Positions 10,801 through 19,057 of a stretch of DNA of 64,000 bases are shown here, in pieces (position 1 is the first letter of the stretch; each line of letters opens with the position of its first letter). This DNA comes from Tenacibaculum sp. MAR_2009_124 (GTDB lineage: Bacteria > Bacteroidota > Bacteroidia > Flavobacteriales > Flavobacteriaceae): NCBI RefSeq assembly GCF_900105455.1, contig NZ_FNSF01000005.1:124001-188000 (forward strand). The letters are read 5' to 3'. Under the pieces are notes generated by a model that saw nothing but the letters and a program-made list of their open reading frames with translations, made no database searches and had not been told where the DNA came from. The translations under genes and the position numbers were made by a program.

Positions 10801-11178
10801 ATATATATCTAAAAGTCCGTCGTTGTTTATATCAACAGTAGTTACTCCAGTAGTCCATGGAGTATTATTCTTTACTCCTGATTTCTCTGTTATATTTTTA
10901 AAACTAAAATCTCCTAAATTAAGGTACAATTTATCAGAAAACTGATTACTTACAAAGTATAAATCTGCATAGCCATCATTATTAAAGTCGCCTGAAGCTA
11001 CTCCAGCGCCATTATAGAAATAGAGATAGTTTAAAATATTTAACTCCTTGCTATTTTCAATATTGTTCTGAAAATCAATACTTGTATCCCTACTTTTTAA
11101 AGTAATAAATAGTGCACTTTCTTTTTTACAAGAGAGTAGTAGTAAAAACAATAAAACAAACAGCAAAAAACTTTTCAT
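7882..11178 (-). CDS. FG-GAP/VCBS repeat lipoprotein with ASPIC/UnbV domain (CRTAC family), copy 1
   Basis: An in-frame ATG at 11208 would add ten residues before the signal peptide. I chose ATG 11178 because it begins directly with a canonical lipoprotein signal (MKSFLLFV ... LLLLSC). The mature protein has FG-GAP/VCBS loops (DFNNDGYADLYF, DINNDGYPDIYV, DLDNDGDLDLVI, DFDNDGDIDIVA). An ASPIC/UnbV segment sits near residues 530-590 (TKGYLSATQ ... DSLRVIWSNG). It is the first VCBS gene after susD and is separated from it by a terminator-like hairpin, so its level may be set by read-through. Function unknown beyond the fold; extracellular location is well supported. Confidence 0.9.
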   Translation of the reverse strand: MKSFLLFVLLFLLLLSCKKESALFITLKSRDTSIDFQNNIENSKELNILNYLYFYNGAGVASGDFNNDGYADLYFVSNQFSDKLYLNLGDFSFKNITEKSGVKNNTPWTTGVTTVDINNDGLLDIYVCKIGKHLSVSGRNLLFVNQGVDEKGIPFFKEEALLYNLNIKSFATQSVFFDYDRDGDLDMFLLNHSLYPNSNYNRGSSRNLIDDVSGDKLFENIEGKYFDVSAKAGIFQGKIGYGLGVSVGDINNDGYPDIYVGNDFFENDYLYLNNQDKTFKEIISENKRKLGHTSHYSMGNAIADLNNDENLDIISLDMLPEDLKTYKTSGLEYPYQTYEYYLKNGYTPQFMQNTLHYNNGNTTFSETAYLSGIAATEWSWSPIVGDFDNDGFKDLYITNGILGATNDMDFINFISDNEIQKQLATESSQKNVELSKNIPEKKVQNYFYQNKRNRSFENVTMKWGDHPDSFSNGGIAVDLDNDGDLDLVINNVNEQAYLLKNTTNETLRNNYLSIELKGGAKNTFGIGAKLKAYIKDQVITEENYTTKGYLSATQPKIHLGLGENQSIDSLRVIWSNGVSQTLKNIKSNQTIKLFEKDALINDSIENLKEEKTFLVSHDSLLEFKHYDRQSIEFNRDPLIPFASTNLGPDAAITDINKDGTDDVFICGGKLQPSKLFIQNLEGDFTSIQDSIFQISAKSEDIKAIFFNANTDTYKDLLVVSGGNEFRKGKPLQPRLYINKQGVFEEDKTQFKELEINASSVQSIDIDNDGDEDVCITANLVPWEFGKSPKQFIYKNDGRGNFQEVTRKMSTEFQKIGNVQDILWIDVNNDTFLDAILVGKWMPVSIFLNDGKRLSLQSQNGLEKTHGWWNTVKAADFDNDGDIDIVAGNWGLNTRLKPSVKEPVTLYRNDFDSNAKVDPVITHFHDEKETVLVSKDILSSQLPFLNKKYLYYKDFAEANFTDLLSQEKINEAEKKYVFQLASCYFENKGDGTFKKHQLPFAAQVSSVNDIEIKDFNNDGFLDLFLVGNNYHINTQLGKLDALHGVILMNDKNGFFKEELNHKFNVAGDARNIDKLKIKDSHYFLISRNNDTPVFLKIND

Positions 11179-11219
11179 AATTGGAAAAAATATGAAGTTT
11201 TTCAACAAATAAGATTTAA

Positions 11220-11253
11220 AAAATTAAAGAGGGCTTATACCCTCTTTAATTTT
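11220..11253 (-). terminator. Intra-operon hairpin/attenuator between susD and the VCBS genes
   Basis: A 14-bp perfect inverted repeat (AAAATTAAAGAGGG and its complement) flanks a 6-nt loop. On the minus strand it is followed by a run of T. It sits just after the susD stop, within what otherwise looks like a continuous operon. It probably terminates part of the transcripts so that susC/susD are made in excess over the VCBS and haloperoxidase genes, or it stabilises the 3' end of a processed susCD mRNA. Confidence 0.7.
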
Positions 11254-11272
11254 ACATTAATTATTCAAACAA

Positions 11273-12859
11273 CTAATATCCAGGATTCTGAGTTAAGTTC
11301 GGGTTTAAAATAATTTGTGAAGCTGGAATCGGGAAAAGTTGACGATCGGCATTACCAATAGCACTAGGATCTTTAAACTCCCAATCTCTAGTATATTGAC
11401 CAAATCTAATCAGATCATTACGTCTCCAAAACTCCATATATAATTCACGACCTCTTTCATCAATTAAATCTTGTTCAGAAACACTTGCTATGGTCGCAGC
11501 ACCTCTCATGGTTCTTAAAGTATTAACCATTGTTGTTGCATCTCCTCCTGAACGCATCATTGCTTCGGCTTTCATTAAATAAGCATCAGCATATCTAAAA
11601 AATATTTCATGTTCTGTAAATCCACCGTAACGAGGATTATACTTCATCATTCGAATTCCAGAAACTTCGCCGTTATCAACTAAACTAGATTCTCCTGTTG
11701 CTGTACTCGTAAATTCTCGTGTGAATGATAATGGGGCTCCCGCTCTATCCTCTAGTGGCGTTCCATCCAGGTCATATTGTTGACCAATTAAGAAACCAAA
11801 ACCAACGTTTGATCCTTCTGTCATACTTCCGTCTCCACTTGGTGGAACACCTCCACGACGTTCTTCCTGACCATCTATAGCCATTCCTGAAGCATCATAA
11901 CGGTTATTATTAGCATCTCCTTCAAATAAGTCATAATATTCGGCAAGAGTACTAAATCCATTCCAACCACCACCACCTGCAGTTGTTGAGTTATAGTGTA
12001 ATCCATTAAATATTCTATTTCCCACTCCAGTATTTATATACCAAATAGTTTCAGTATCAGGTGTATCTTTGAAAATATCAAAATATCCTGATTGTAATGC
12101 AAATCCTTGACTTGCTATCTCATCAACTAAAGAAATAACTCTTGTCATATCTGCTGCATCTGCAGAACCAGATTTAGTGTAAATGTGTTTGTTTAAAAGA
12201 ACTTTTGCTAAAAGGTAACGACCTGCAGCTTTTGTCGATCTTACATTATCACCACTAACCGTAGCTTCTGGTAACCCAGATATTGCTGCTTCTAAATCTG
12301 TAACAATAAAGTTTACTGCATCCGCTCCAGTAAATACATCAGGATCTGCAATTGGATCAGCTTTGGTATCTCTAAAAGGAACTTGTCCAAAATTATCTAA
12401 AATCACGAACATTGCTAATCCTCTTAAAAAAAGCGCATGTGCTTTTACTTCTGCTGAAGGAGCTGAACGATCATCAATTACTCTACTTCCAGATAATTGT
12501 AATTGATTCCATTGATTCCATACGTTCGTAATATAAGCATGATCTGGAGTCCATGAATGTTGGTGTAATTGTCTCCAAATACCATTATCTCCCCAGTCAG
12601 AACCTCTCGTTGGAATTAACAAAGCATCTGTTGTTACTTCACTTAATGCAAAGGTATTGGCTTGATCACCGATATAACCTCTAATTTGATTATACATATC
12701 ATCAACCTGTGCACTTGATTCACTACTATCAAGACCGTCAAAGGCCTCTCCTAGAATAGAATCGGTTTGCTCTACCTCTAAATCCGTACAAGCCATGGTG
12801 AATATCAAAGAAATTGACATTAATATTACACCTACTCTATTTAATATTTTATTTTCCAT
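11273..12859 (-). CDS. SusD/RagB family outer-membrane nutrient-binding lipoprotein
   Basis: A 528-residue lipoprotein with a signal peptide and lipobox FTMAC (Cys24). The helical SusD/RagB fold is indicated by the N-terminal region with WNQWNQLQLSG and ALFLRGLAMFVILDNFGQVPF. The C-terminal signature is DERGRELYMEFWRRNDLIRFGQY, followed by FPIPASQI and the terminal NPNLTQNPGY. It caps the SusC transporter and captures ligand at the surface. The gene starts 15 nt after susC stops, the standard pair arrangement. No glycoside hydrolase is nearby, so the ligand need not be a polysaccharide. Confidence 0.95.
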   Translation of the reverse strand: MENKILNRVGVILMSISLIFTMACTDLEVEQTDSILGEAFDGLDSSESSAQVDDMYNQIRGYIGDQANTFALSEVTTDALLIPTRGSDWGDNGIWRQLHQHSWTPDHAYITNVWNQWNQLQLSGSRVIDDRSAPSAEVKAHALFLRGLAMFVILDNFGQVPFRDTKADPIADPDVFTGADAVNFIVTDLEAAISGLPEATVSGDNVRSTKAAGRYLLAKVLLNKHIYTKSGSADAADMTRVISLVDEIASQGFALQSGYFDIFKDTPDTETIWYINTGVGNRIFNGLHYNSTTAGGGGWNGFSTLAEYYDLFEGDANNNRYDASGMAIDGQEERRGGVPPSGDGSMTEGSNVGFGFLIGQQYDLDGTPLEDRAGAPLSFTREFTSTATGESSLVDNGEVSGIRMMKYNPRYGGFTEHEIFFRYADAYLMKAEAMMRSGGDATTMVNTLRTMRGAATIASVSEQDLIDERGRELYMEFWRRNDLIRFGQYTRDWEFKDPSAIGNADRQLFPIPASQIILNPNLTQNPGY

Positions 12860-12874
12860 TTTTTCTATAATGTT

Positions 12875-15800
12875 TTAAAAGGTTGCATTCACACCAAATG
12901 AGAAAACTCTTGGTCTAGGGAACGATGTATAGTCTATCCCTGCACTTGGTATACCATTAGCAAATGCACCAGTGTTCGAAGATACTTCAGGGTCTAAACC
13001 ACTATACCCTGTTATTAAAAATAAGTTCTGACCACTTAACGAAAGTTTTAAACTCTTTAATGGCCCTTCTTCTTTTAATGGAATGTTATATCCAATATTT
13101 AAGGACTGCAATCTTACAAAGTCTCCACTTTCTAAATACAAGGTAGAAACTTCTTGAGATTGTAATTGAACAGAATCAGAAGTTCCGTTTCTTGATGTTC
13201 CAAAAGTAGGTCTATTTAAAAACGCATTGGCGGTATTATTGTATACATAAAAGCCAAACTGTCCAGTAAAGTAAGCACTTACATCGAAATTTCCTTTATT
13301 AAAATTCAAAGACAACCCTGTGGTAATATCCGGTAAAGCGTCTTTCCCTACAAATTTTTTATCGTCTGCTGAGAAATCTGGAACTCCATTAGTCTCTGCA
13401 TATTCTGCCATATAGAATGAAAATAGTGACTGTCCTTCTCCAATTCTTTGAGCAAATGCTCCTGTTAAACCAGGACCATTAAGCGGCCCTAAGTCAGCCG
13501 TAAAACCAGGCTGTAAATCTTCGACCACGTTATTATTGTAGGCAATATTAAAATCAACAGAGAAATTCATATCGTCCTGTTGAATAAAATCATATCCTAA
13601 TGAGAATTCAACTCCCTGGTTAACAACAACTCCTTGATCCAAGTTTTTAAATACAATAGGTTGATCTGCTGGTGCCGCTGCTGGACTTAAGAATAATAAA
13701 TCTCTAGTCTCTTTTCTATAAAGATCAACAGATCCATTAAGTCTATCATTATTAAAACCAAAATCTAATCCTAAATTATAGTCCGTCAATCTCTCCCAAC
13801 TTAAGTCAGGATTTTGAACAGACACAGTAACTAATCCCGGTCTATTTACAGTACCATCATCAGAAATTCCTGGCCCACCAAATCTTTGTCTAAACAAATA
13901 ATTTGCATGTCCTAATCCTGCTTGATTACCAGTAACACCCGCACTTAATCTTAATTTTAACGTTGAAACGTTGTCTCCTACAAAATCTTCTTCATGCATT
14001 TTCCAAGCAAAAGCTCCTGAAGGAAAATATCCGTATTTATTATTTCCTCCAAATCTTGAAGATCCATCAGCTCTTACTGTTGCTGTAAATAAAAACTTAT
14101 TATTAAGAGTAAGATTCACCCTTCCAAAGAAACCTTGTAATTCATCGGTGTTATCAAAGGTATCTAACCAAAGTGATCTGTAATCTCCATTGGCATTATT
14201 AAGTGTTCCAGAATTATCAAATGGAAATAGACTGTTTAAAAAACTCCCATTTGTATCATATCCAAATTGTTGATACGAAGTAGAACCTAACGCATTTGTT
14301 ATTCTTGATATTGAACCGTCTAGTGAACTATTCATTCTTTCTAAATCAGTCGTTGAACTTCCCCAAGCTTGAGCATTATACCCTTGCCTTCTGAAATCTT
14401 GAAAAGAATATCCAACCAAAGCATCAATAGATAAGTTATCAGAAATTTCTTTCTTATAATTTAAAGTTCCTTCTAACAGTTTACTCGTTGCTTCAAGAGT
14501 ATTTCTAGAGGCTTGCCCGTTACCTGTAATTCGACCACTATTGTTATAATTTGCAGAAACCGCTGATGTTGCCACCGCATCTGACTGATCATATCCAAGA
14601 TTCACTTTCGCTGACAATTCATCGGAAAATTGATATTCAACAGAACCATTTAGTAAATACCTGTTGGTTTCTGTTAAACCTAGGTAATTTTCTAAAATAT
14701 TTGCCGGATTTAATCTATTTCCATCTATTGAAAAAGAAGAAGAATTTGGCCAAGTTGGAGGCGCAGAATAAGCAGCTCCAATTAAATTCCCACTTGCTCC
14801 TGATCCTCCACTAATTTGCGGAGCTTCATCTTCAACCTGAGCAACAGAGAGATTTGCGGTTACTTTAAGCTTATCTTGAAAAAAACTATGAGAAGCATTA
14901 ATTCTTCCAGTAACACGGTCTTGAGAAGAATTTTCCAACACTCCATTTTGCGAAGAGTGAGAGAACGTAGCTCTAACATTACCTCCTGTATAATTTTTAG
15001 AATACGACAAGTTATTTGTTGCAGAAAACGTACTTCTTGTAATTACATCTTGCCAATTTGTATTAGCTCCTCTATCATCAAAAGAAGGGACAGGGTTACC
15101 TGTAATTGCTAATTGCTGACTTCTATACTGAGCTGCATCAAATAAATCATACTCATTCGCAGGACTAGAATAACTTACATTAGAACTAAACTCAAACTTT
15201 CCTTGTCTTGATTTTCCGCTCTTTGTTGTAATTATAACAACCCCATTGGCAGCACGTGATCCATAAATCGCAGTCGCCGAAGCATCCTTCAATATCGAAA
15301 TACTTTCAATATCATTTGGATTTATAAAACTCAATGAGTTTCTCGCTGTATCTCCACCATCTACTACACCACCTGATGCAGGAGTTGTTCCTTGACTAGA
15401 CAAAGGAATACCATCAACTACAAATAATGGATTGTTGTTAGAACGAATAGAGTTTGACCCTCTAATTCTAACGGAAATACCTGCTCCAGGCTCACCACTC
15501 GCCGCAGTCATTTGAACCCCAGCTGTTTTACCTTGGATTAATTGTTCTGGAGAAGATATAACCCCTTTGTTAAATTCTTCAGATTTAACAGCGGATACAG
15601 CTCCAGTTGCATCTTTTACGGTAGTAGTACCATAACCTACCACTACTACTTCGTCTAGTTGTTGATCATCATCATCTAAGACCGCATTAACGGTAGATGA
15701 ATTACCAACTACTACTTCTTTCGTTTTGTACCCTATAAAACTAAAAACAAGAGTATCTCCTTTTTTCGCTTCAAGGGAATAATTTCCATCAAAATCTGTT

Positions 15801-15955
15801 TCGGAACCGACAGTGGTTCCTTTAACCAACACACTAACACCTGGCAAAGGCCCCTGAGAATCGGTTACTTTTCCAGATATTTGCTGTGCATAGGTAATAC
15901 TTCCTACTAATAATAAAGTCAGAAGTATTAACTTCTTAAGCAAACCATTTTTCAT
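12875..15955 (-). CDS. SusC/RagA family TonB-linked outer-membrane transporter
   Basis: A 1026-residue TonB-dependent receptor. Signal peptide 1-23 ends TYAQ. A carboxypeptidase-D-like regulatory domain covers about 24-95 (GKVTDSQGPLPGVSVLVKG). A TonB-box-like DEVVVVGYGT is near 100. The plug domain follows, with ASATAIYGSRAANGVVIITTK near 230. A 22-strand-type barrel ends in FSFGVNATF with the C-terminal aromatic typical of Bam substrates. It imports a ligand bound by the SusD partner downstream. It is transcribed away from the LacI-family regulator, with an 18-bp operator in the shared intergenic region. The substrate is unknown. Confidence 0.96.
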   Translation of the reverse strand: MKNGLLKKLILLTLLLVGSITYAQQISGKVTDSQGPLPGVSVLVKGTTVGSETDFDGNYSLEAKKGDTLVFSFIGYKTKEVVVGNSSTVNAVLDDDDQQLDEVVVVGYGTTTVKDATGAVSAVKSEEFNKGVISSPEQLIQGKTAGVQMTAASGEPGAGISVRIRGSNSIRSNNNPLFVVDGIPLSSQGTTPASGGVVDGGDTARNSLSFINPNDIESISILKDASATAIYGSRAANGVVIITTKSGKSRQGKFEFSSNVSYSSPANEYDLFDAAQYRSQQLAITGNPVPSFDDRGANTNWQDVITRSTFSATNNLSYSKNYTGGNVRATFSHSSQNGVLENSSQDRVTGRINASHSFFQDKLKVTANLSVAQVEDEAPQISGGSGASGNLIGAAYSAPPTWPNSSSFSIDGNRLNPANILENYLGLTETNRYLLNGSVEYQFSDELSAKVNLGYDQSDAVATSAVSANYNNSGRITGNGQASRNTLEATSKLLEGTLNYKKEISDNLSIDALVGYSFQDFRRQGYNAQAWGSSTTDLERMNSSLDGSISRITNALGSTSYQQFGYDTNGSFLNSLFPFDNSGTLNNANGDYRSLWLDTFDNTDELQGFFGRVNLTLNNKFLFTATVRADGSSRFGGNNKYGYFPSGAFAWKMHEEDFVGDNVSTLKLRLSAGVTGNQAGLGHANYLFRQRFGGPGISDDGTVNRPGLVTVSVQNPDLSWERLTDYNLGLDFGFNNDRLNGSVDLYRKETRDLLFLSPAAAPADQPIVFKNLDQGVVVNQGVEFSLGYDFIQQDDMNFSVDFNIAYNNNVVEDLQPGFTADLGPLNGPGLTGAFAQRIGEGQSLFSFYMAEYAETNGVPDFSADDKKFVGKDALPDITTGLSLNFNKGNFDVSAYFTGQFGFYVYNNTANAFLNRPTFGTSRNGTSDSVQLQSQEVSTLYLESGDFVRLQSLNIGYNIPLKEEGPLKSLKLSLSGQNLFLITGYSGLDPEVSSNTGAFANGIPSAGIDYTSFPRPRVFSFGVNATF

Positions 15956-16093
15956 AATTGAATTAGATTTTATATTTTAATTAGTTAATCTTCACATGCG
16001 GTTTCTACACCCAAAATGAAACCACATCTATAACAAATTTTGCAAAATTTTAACACATTTACAAATATTTAAGAGTAAGATTATCAATTTGTT

Positions 16094-16111
16094 GCCGAAA
16101 ACGTTTTCGGC
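16094..16111. promoter_or_regulatory. LacI-family operator palindrome
   Basis: GCCGAAAACGTTTTCGGC is a perfect 18-bp palindrome with the central CG typical of LacI/GalR operators. It lies between susC and the divergent LacI-family gene, about 140 nt from the susC start and 90 nt from the regulator start. It is placed to control both. Confidence 0.85.
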
Positions 16112-16201
16112 TAATTATAACGTTAATTCCAAAAAAAATACGCATCTTGCATTATCCCTAATAGCTTAATTTTAAAATAATTAAACCGCTTAAAACTTTT
16201 T

Positions 16202-17224
16202 ATGTCCAATAAAATCACTTTAAAAAGTATCGCAAAAGAGTTGAATCTTTCAGTGGCTACAGTTTCAAAAGCTTTGAAAGACTATAAAGATATTAGCGAA
16301 GACACCAAACAGAAAGTTTTGGACTATGCCGCCAAGTTTAAATATAAACCAAACTCATTTGCGCAAAGTTTACGTTCTAATGAATCAAGAATTATTGGTT
16401 TAATTATTCCAGAAATAGTTCATCATTTCTTTTCTAATATTATCAATGGTGTAATTATTACTGCAAGAAAGAAAGGTTACTTCGTTTTAGTAATGCCATC
16501 AGAAGAATCTTATGAAGATGAAGTAAACCAGATAAAATTACTCACGGGAAAAAATGTAGACGGAATATTAGTTTCATTATCAAACGACACCATTAATTAC
16601 TCTCATATTAAGCAAGTAATCAATTCGGGAGTTCCTGTAGTATTATACGATAGGATATCTAAACTTATCTCAGCTTCTAAAGTTCAGATTGATGATATTC
16701 AAGCGGCTATAAAGGCTACTGAACATTTAATAAATATAGGGTGTCAAAAAATAGCGCATATTAGAGGGCCTTTAAAGCCGCAAACAACAATTGATAGAGC
16801 TAAAGGATATAGACAAGCTTTGCAAGACAACAACATGACCTTCGATAAAAGCTTGGTATATAATGCCGAGAATATGTCTTATGAAAACGGTTATAACCTT
16901 GCGGAGTTAATTTTAAAGGAACATCCAGATGTAGACGGAATTTTTTGCTTTACTGATTTAGTTGCTATGGGTGCTTTAAAAAAATTAAATGAATTAGGTG
17001 TTCGCGTTCCTGAACAAATATCTATTGTTGGATTTAGCAACTGGTTTATTACTCAAACAAGCTCACCGACTTTGACCACCATCAATCAACCCGGTTTTTT
17101 AATTGGTCAAGAAGCTTGTAATATTTTAATTGAAGAAATTCACGCTAAAAGGGACAATAAACCCTTTGAACACAAAACCATAAAAATACCCACCGAATTA
17201 GTCATTAGAGAATCTACAAAATAG
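16202..17224 (+). CDS. LacI/GalR-family transcriptional regulator
   Basis: 340 residues. A LacI-type helix-turn-helix with hinge occupies residues 4-57 (TLKSIAKELNLSVATVSKAL ... YKPNSFAQSLRS). A periplasmic-binding-protein-like effector domain follows (IIGLIIPEI, DGILVSLSN, VPVVLYDR, DGIFCFTDLVAMGAL, SIVGFSNW). It is divergent from the SusCD-VCBS-haloperoxidase operon and almost certainly binds the palindrome between them, repressing or activating according to an unknown small molecule. A LacI regulator hints that the inducer is a sugar or nucleoside-like compound, though this is inference. The next gene is convergent, five nt away. Confidence 0.93.
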   Translation: MSNKITLKSIAKELNLSVATVSKALKDYKDISEDTKQKVLDYAAKFKYKPNSFAQSLRSNESRIIGLIIPEIVHHFFSNIINGVIITARKKGYFVLVMPSEESYEDEVNQIKLLTGKNVDGILVSLSNDTINYSHIKQVINSGVPVVLYDRISKLISASKVQIDDIQAAIKATEHLINIGCQKIAHIRGPLKPQTTIDRAKGYRQALQDNNMTFDKSLVYNAENMSYENGYNLAELILKEHPDVDGIFCFTDLVAMGALKKLNELGVRVPEQISIVGFSNWFITQTSSPTLTTINQPGFLIGQEACNILIEEIHAKRDNKPFEHKTIKIPTELVIRESTK

Positions 17225-17229
17225 ACTTG

Positions 17230-17906
17230 TTAATAAACTAGTAGCTTGTGCCCTGTTAAATCTTCTTTCTTCACTTTTTGAACCGTAACATTGAAATCTG
17301 GAGAATCGATTACCAAATGGCATTTGTAATCTTTATCGATTACTAAGTTTCGATAATACCACTTGGTTATCCCTATTTTTAAAGACTCCAAGTCTATCTC
17401 TATCTGATCAAGAGGAATACTTAAACCTCTTCCATCAGCTTTCATTCCTGCTTCTTTAATTGTCCATATTTCATAGAAAGTTCCTAATGTATCTTCTGAA
17501 CTTGCTATTTTCAAACTTTCACCGGAAGTAAGAACCTCTTTAAAATCGCTTATGTTAATGTTAGGCTCTATTTTCTCTATATCAATTCCGAGTGAGTTTC
17601 GAGTTAAAGAAAACAAACAAATTACATATTGGCCTGAATGCGATATATTAAAAGATAAGTCACAATAGACAAACGGCTTTCCATATTCATTATATTGAAT
17701 ATCTATCAGGTTTAAACTCGTATGTTCTTTCAGTATTTTGTTTATGAGAAGTTTCCCATAAACAAAAGCTTGTCTATCACTCCAAAAACGAAATTTTCTC
17801 GCTTTTTCCTGAAACTCGATAGGTAATCCCCTATAATTTCTTCAAATGTATCATTTGACCATTCCTGATCATTTTCTATATATAAGGCAACTGTAGAAAT
17901 ACTCAT
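17230..17906 (-). pseudogene. Frameshifted Sfp-type 4'-phosphopantetheinyl transferase
   Basis: The intact family is about 220-240 residues; the full span here would give about 225. The frame starting at ATG 17906 reads MSISTVALYIENDQEW but hits a stop at about residue 52. The family sequence continues in another frame from about 17845: RGLPIEFQEKARKFRFWSDR, then FNISHSG, GIDIE (Mg-binding Asp/Glu) and WTIKEAGMKADGRGLS (the W-x-x-K-E-A motif). The switch lies near a GGGG run (about 17840-17848) and is repaired by one added base. It is either a recent pseudogene, a sequencing error, or a slippage site. Such enzymes activate acyl/peptidyl carrier proteins of NRPS, PKS or fatty-acid systems; no such target gene is in the window. 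Confidence 0.85.
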
Positions 17907-18164
17907 TTATTTTTCATCTTAGTCGACGTTACATCTTAACGTTTGATCTTTTTAAATATTTTAATCCTTATTTCTTATATCCAATATCCAACCTAACGAT
18001 AAAATATGTTCATTCGTTTAGGCTTCTCAATATTTAATTAAATGTTAGCCTCAATTTCTTCAAATCAAACTCATCCAAAAGCTTATTTTGAATATCATTA
18101 TTTTTTAATTAATAAATATTTATTAAAAAAACAAAATTAAGGTATTACCCCATTAAATAACAAC

Positions 18165-18686
18165 TTAAATAGCCATAGCCAATTCAGACACATAACTAGT
18201 AGGTACAGTTGCAATTATATTCTGTTGAAGCGAATCGATCCTTACTACAATCTTATTAGAATTATTTACTTTAATCACTTCACACTCTATTCCTTCAAGA
18301 GAACCAAAAGATATAATTCGTTTTTCTCCAATTTTAGGGAAATTATTATCTGTTTGTAAATCCATTATATTTTTATCTTCTACTAAAGACCGAAGATTAT
18401 TTATTTCTTTATCAGTAACCTTAGCATATTCTTTTCCAAAACGAATAAAAGAACATACTCCATCAACTGATAAGGCTTTATGGAATTCCATTGGCGTGTT
18501 TAAATTCACAAACACATAAGAAGGAAGTAGGGGTTTTAGAACGATTTTCTTTCTATCGCTCCATTGCTTAATAGTCTTGGCTAGTGGTAAGAAAGTCTCT
18601 AAACTTATTTCTTTTAAAGATTCGTGCACTTTCTTTTCCCAACGAGACCTGACATACATAACATGCCATCCACTTGAGTAATTCAT
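18165..18686 (-). CDS. UpxY-family NusG-like transcription antiterminator
   Basis: 173 residues. An N-terminal NGN domain (GWHVMYVRSRWEKKVHESL, then FLPLAKTIKQWSDRKKIVLKPLLPSYVFV) is followed by a C-terminal KOW-like region (GEKRIISFGSLEGIECEVIKV). Specialised NusG paralogues of this type are normally the first gene of a long capsule, exopolysaccharide or natural-product operon, which they keep from terminating early. Here nothing substantial follows: 258 bp of AT-rich DNA and then the broken phosphopantetheinyl transferase on the same strand. The usual target operon is therefore missing, or the protein acts elsewhere. Long 5' leader with inverted repeats, see adjacent entry. Confidence 0.9.
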   Translation of the reverse strand: MNYSSGWHVMYVRSRWEKKVHESLKEISLETFLPLAKTIKQWSDRKKIVLKPLLPSYVFVNLNTPMEFHKALSVDGVCSFIRFGKEYAKVTDKEINNLRSLVEDKNIMDLQTDNNFPKIGEKRIISFGSLEGIECEVIKVNNSNKIVVRIDSLQQNIIATVPTSYVSELAMAI

Positions 18687-19008
18687 AGTTCGGTTAAGTT
18701 TTTGATTAGTTAAAAAAACAGATTAGGCTACGCCAACCTCACTTACGTGAGTTCCATTTTTCTAAGTAAAATAAAACGGACTTGACGCCCCTTTATACAA
18801 TAGTTGTCGTTGTAGTAGGTAGTAAGGTGTTAACAACTATTATTTTACCTTACAAGTATAGCACTTTTTTATCTCAAAAAAATCAATTCATGTTAAAAAA
18901 TCTTAAAAACAGTGTTATCACTTTTTCACTAAAAAGTCACTTTTTTAAATAAAAACCATAAAACACTAACTAACAAGCACTTAAAATATTAAGGAAAAGT
19001 GGAAAATT
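18687..19008 (-). promoter_or_regulatory. Long 5' leader region of the UpxY-like gene with inverted repeats
   Basis: No gene is visible. Two inverted repeats stand out. A short hairpin (CTCAC-TTAC-GTGAG) is at 18738-18751, about 50 nt before the start codon. A 9-bp pair (AATAGTTGT / ACAACTATT) is at 18799-18807 and 18833-18841. Leaders of NusG-paralogue operons often carry structures recognised by the antiterminator; that role here is inferred from position only. Confidence 0.4.
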
Positions 19009-19038
19009 AATAAACCTCCATAATACAGGAGGTTTATT
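19009..19038 (-). terminator. Terminator after the 22.1-19.1 kb operon
   Basis: An 11-bp perfect stem (AATAAACCTCC / GGAGGTTTATT) with an 8-nt loop begins 20 nt beyond the stop of the 444-aa gene. On the minus strand it is followed by an A/T-rich tract containing TTTT. Confidence 0.75.
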
Positions 19039-19057
19039 TTCCAGAAAAACACTGTTT

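Noticed and set aside
15956..16093. Search for a -7/-33 promoter of susC
   Set aside because: Only weak matches to TAnnTTTG were seen, so no promoter is annotated.
18030..18110. Short minus-strand frame (NDIQNKLLDEFDLKKLRLTF) between UpxY-like and PPTase genes, reminiscent of small peptide precursors
   Set aside because: No in-frame start codon and only about 24 codons; cannot be distinguished from chance.
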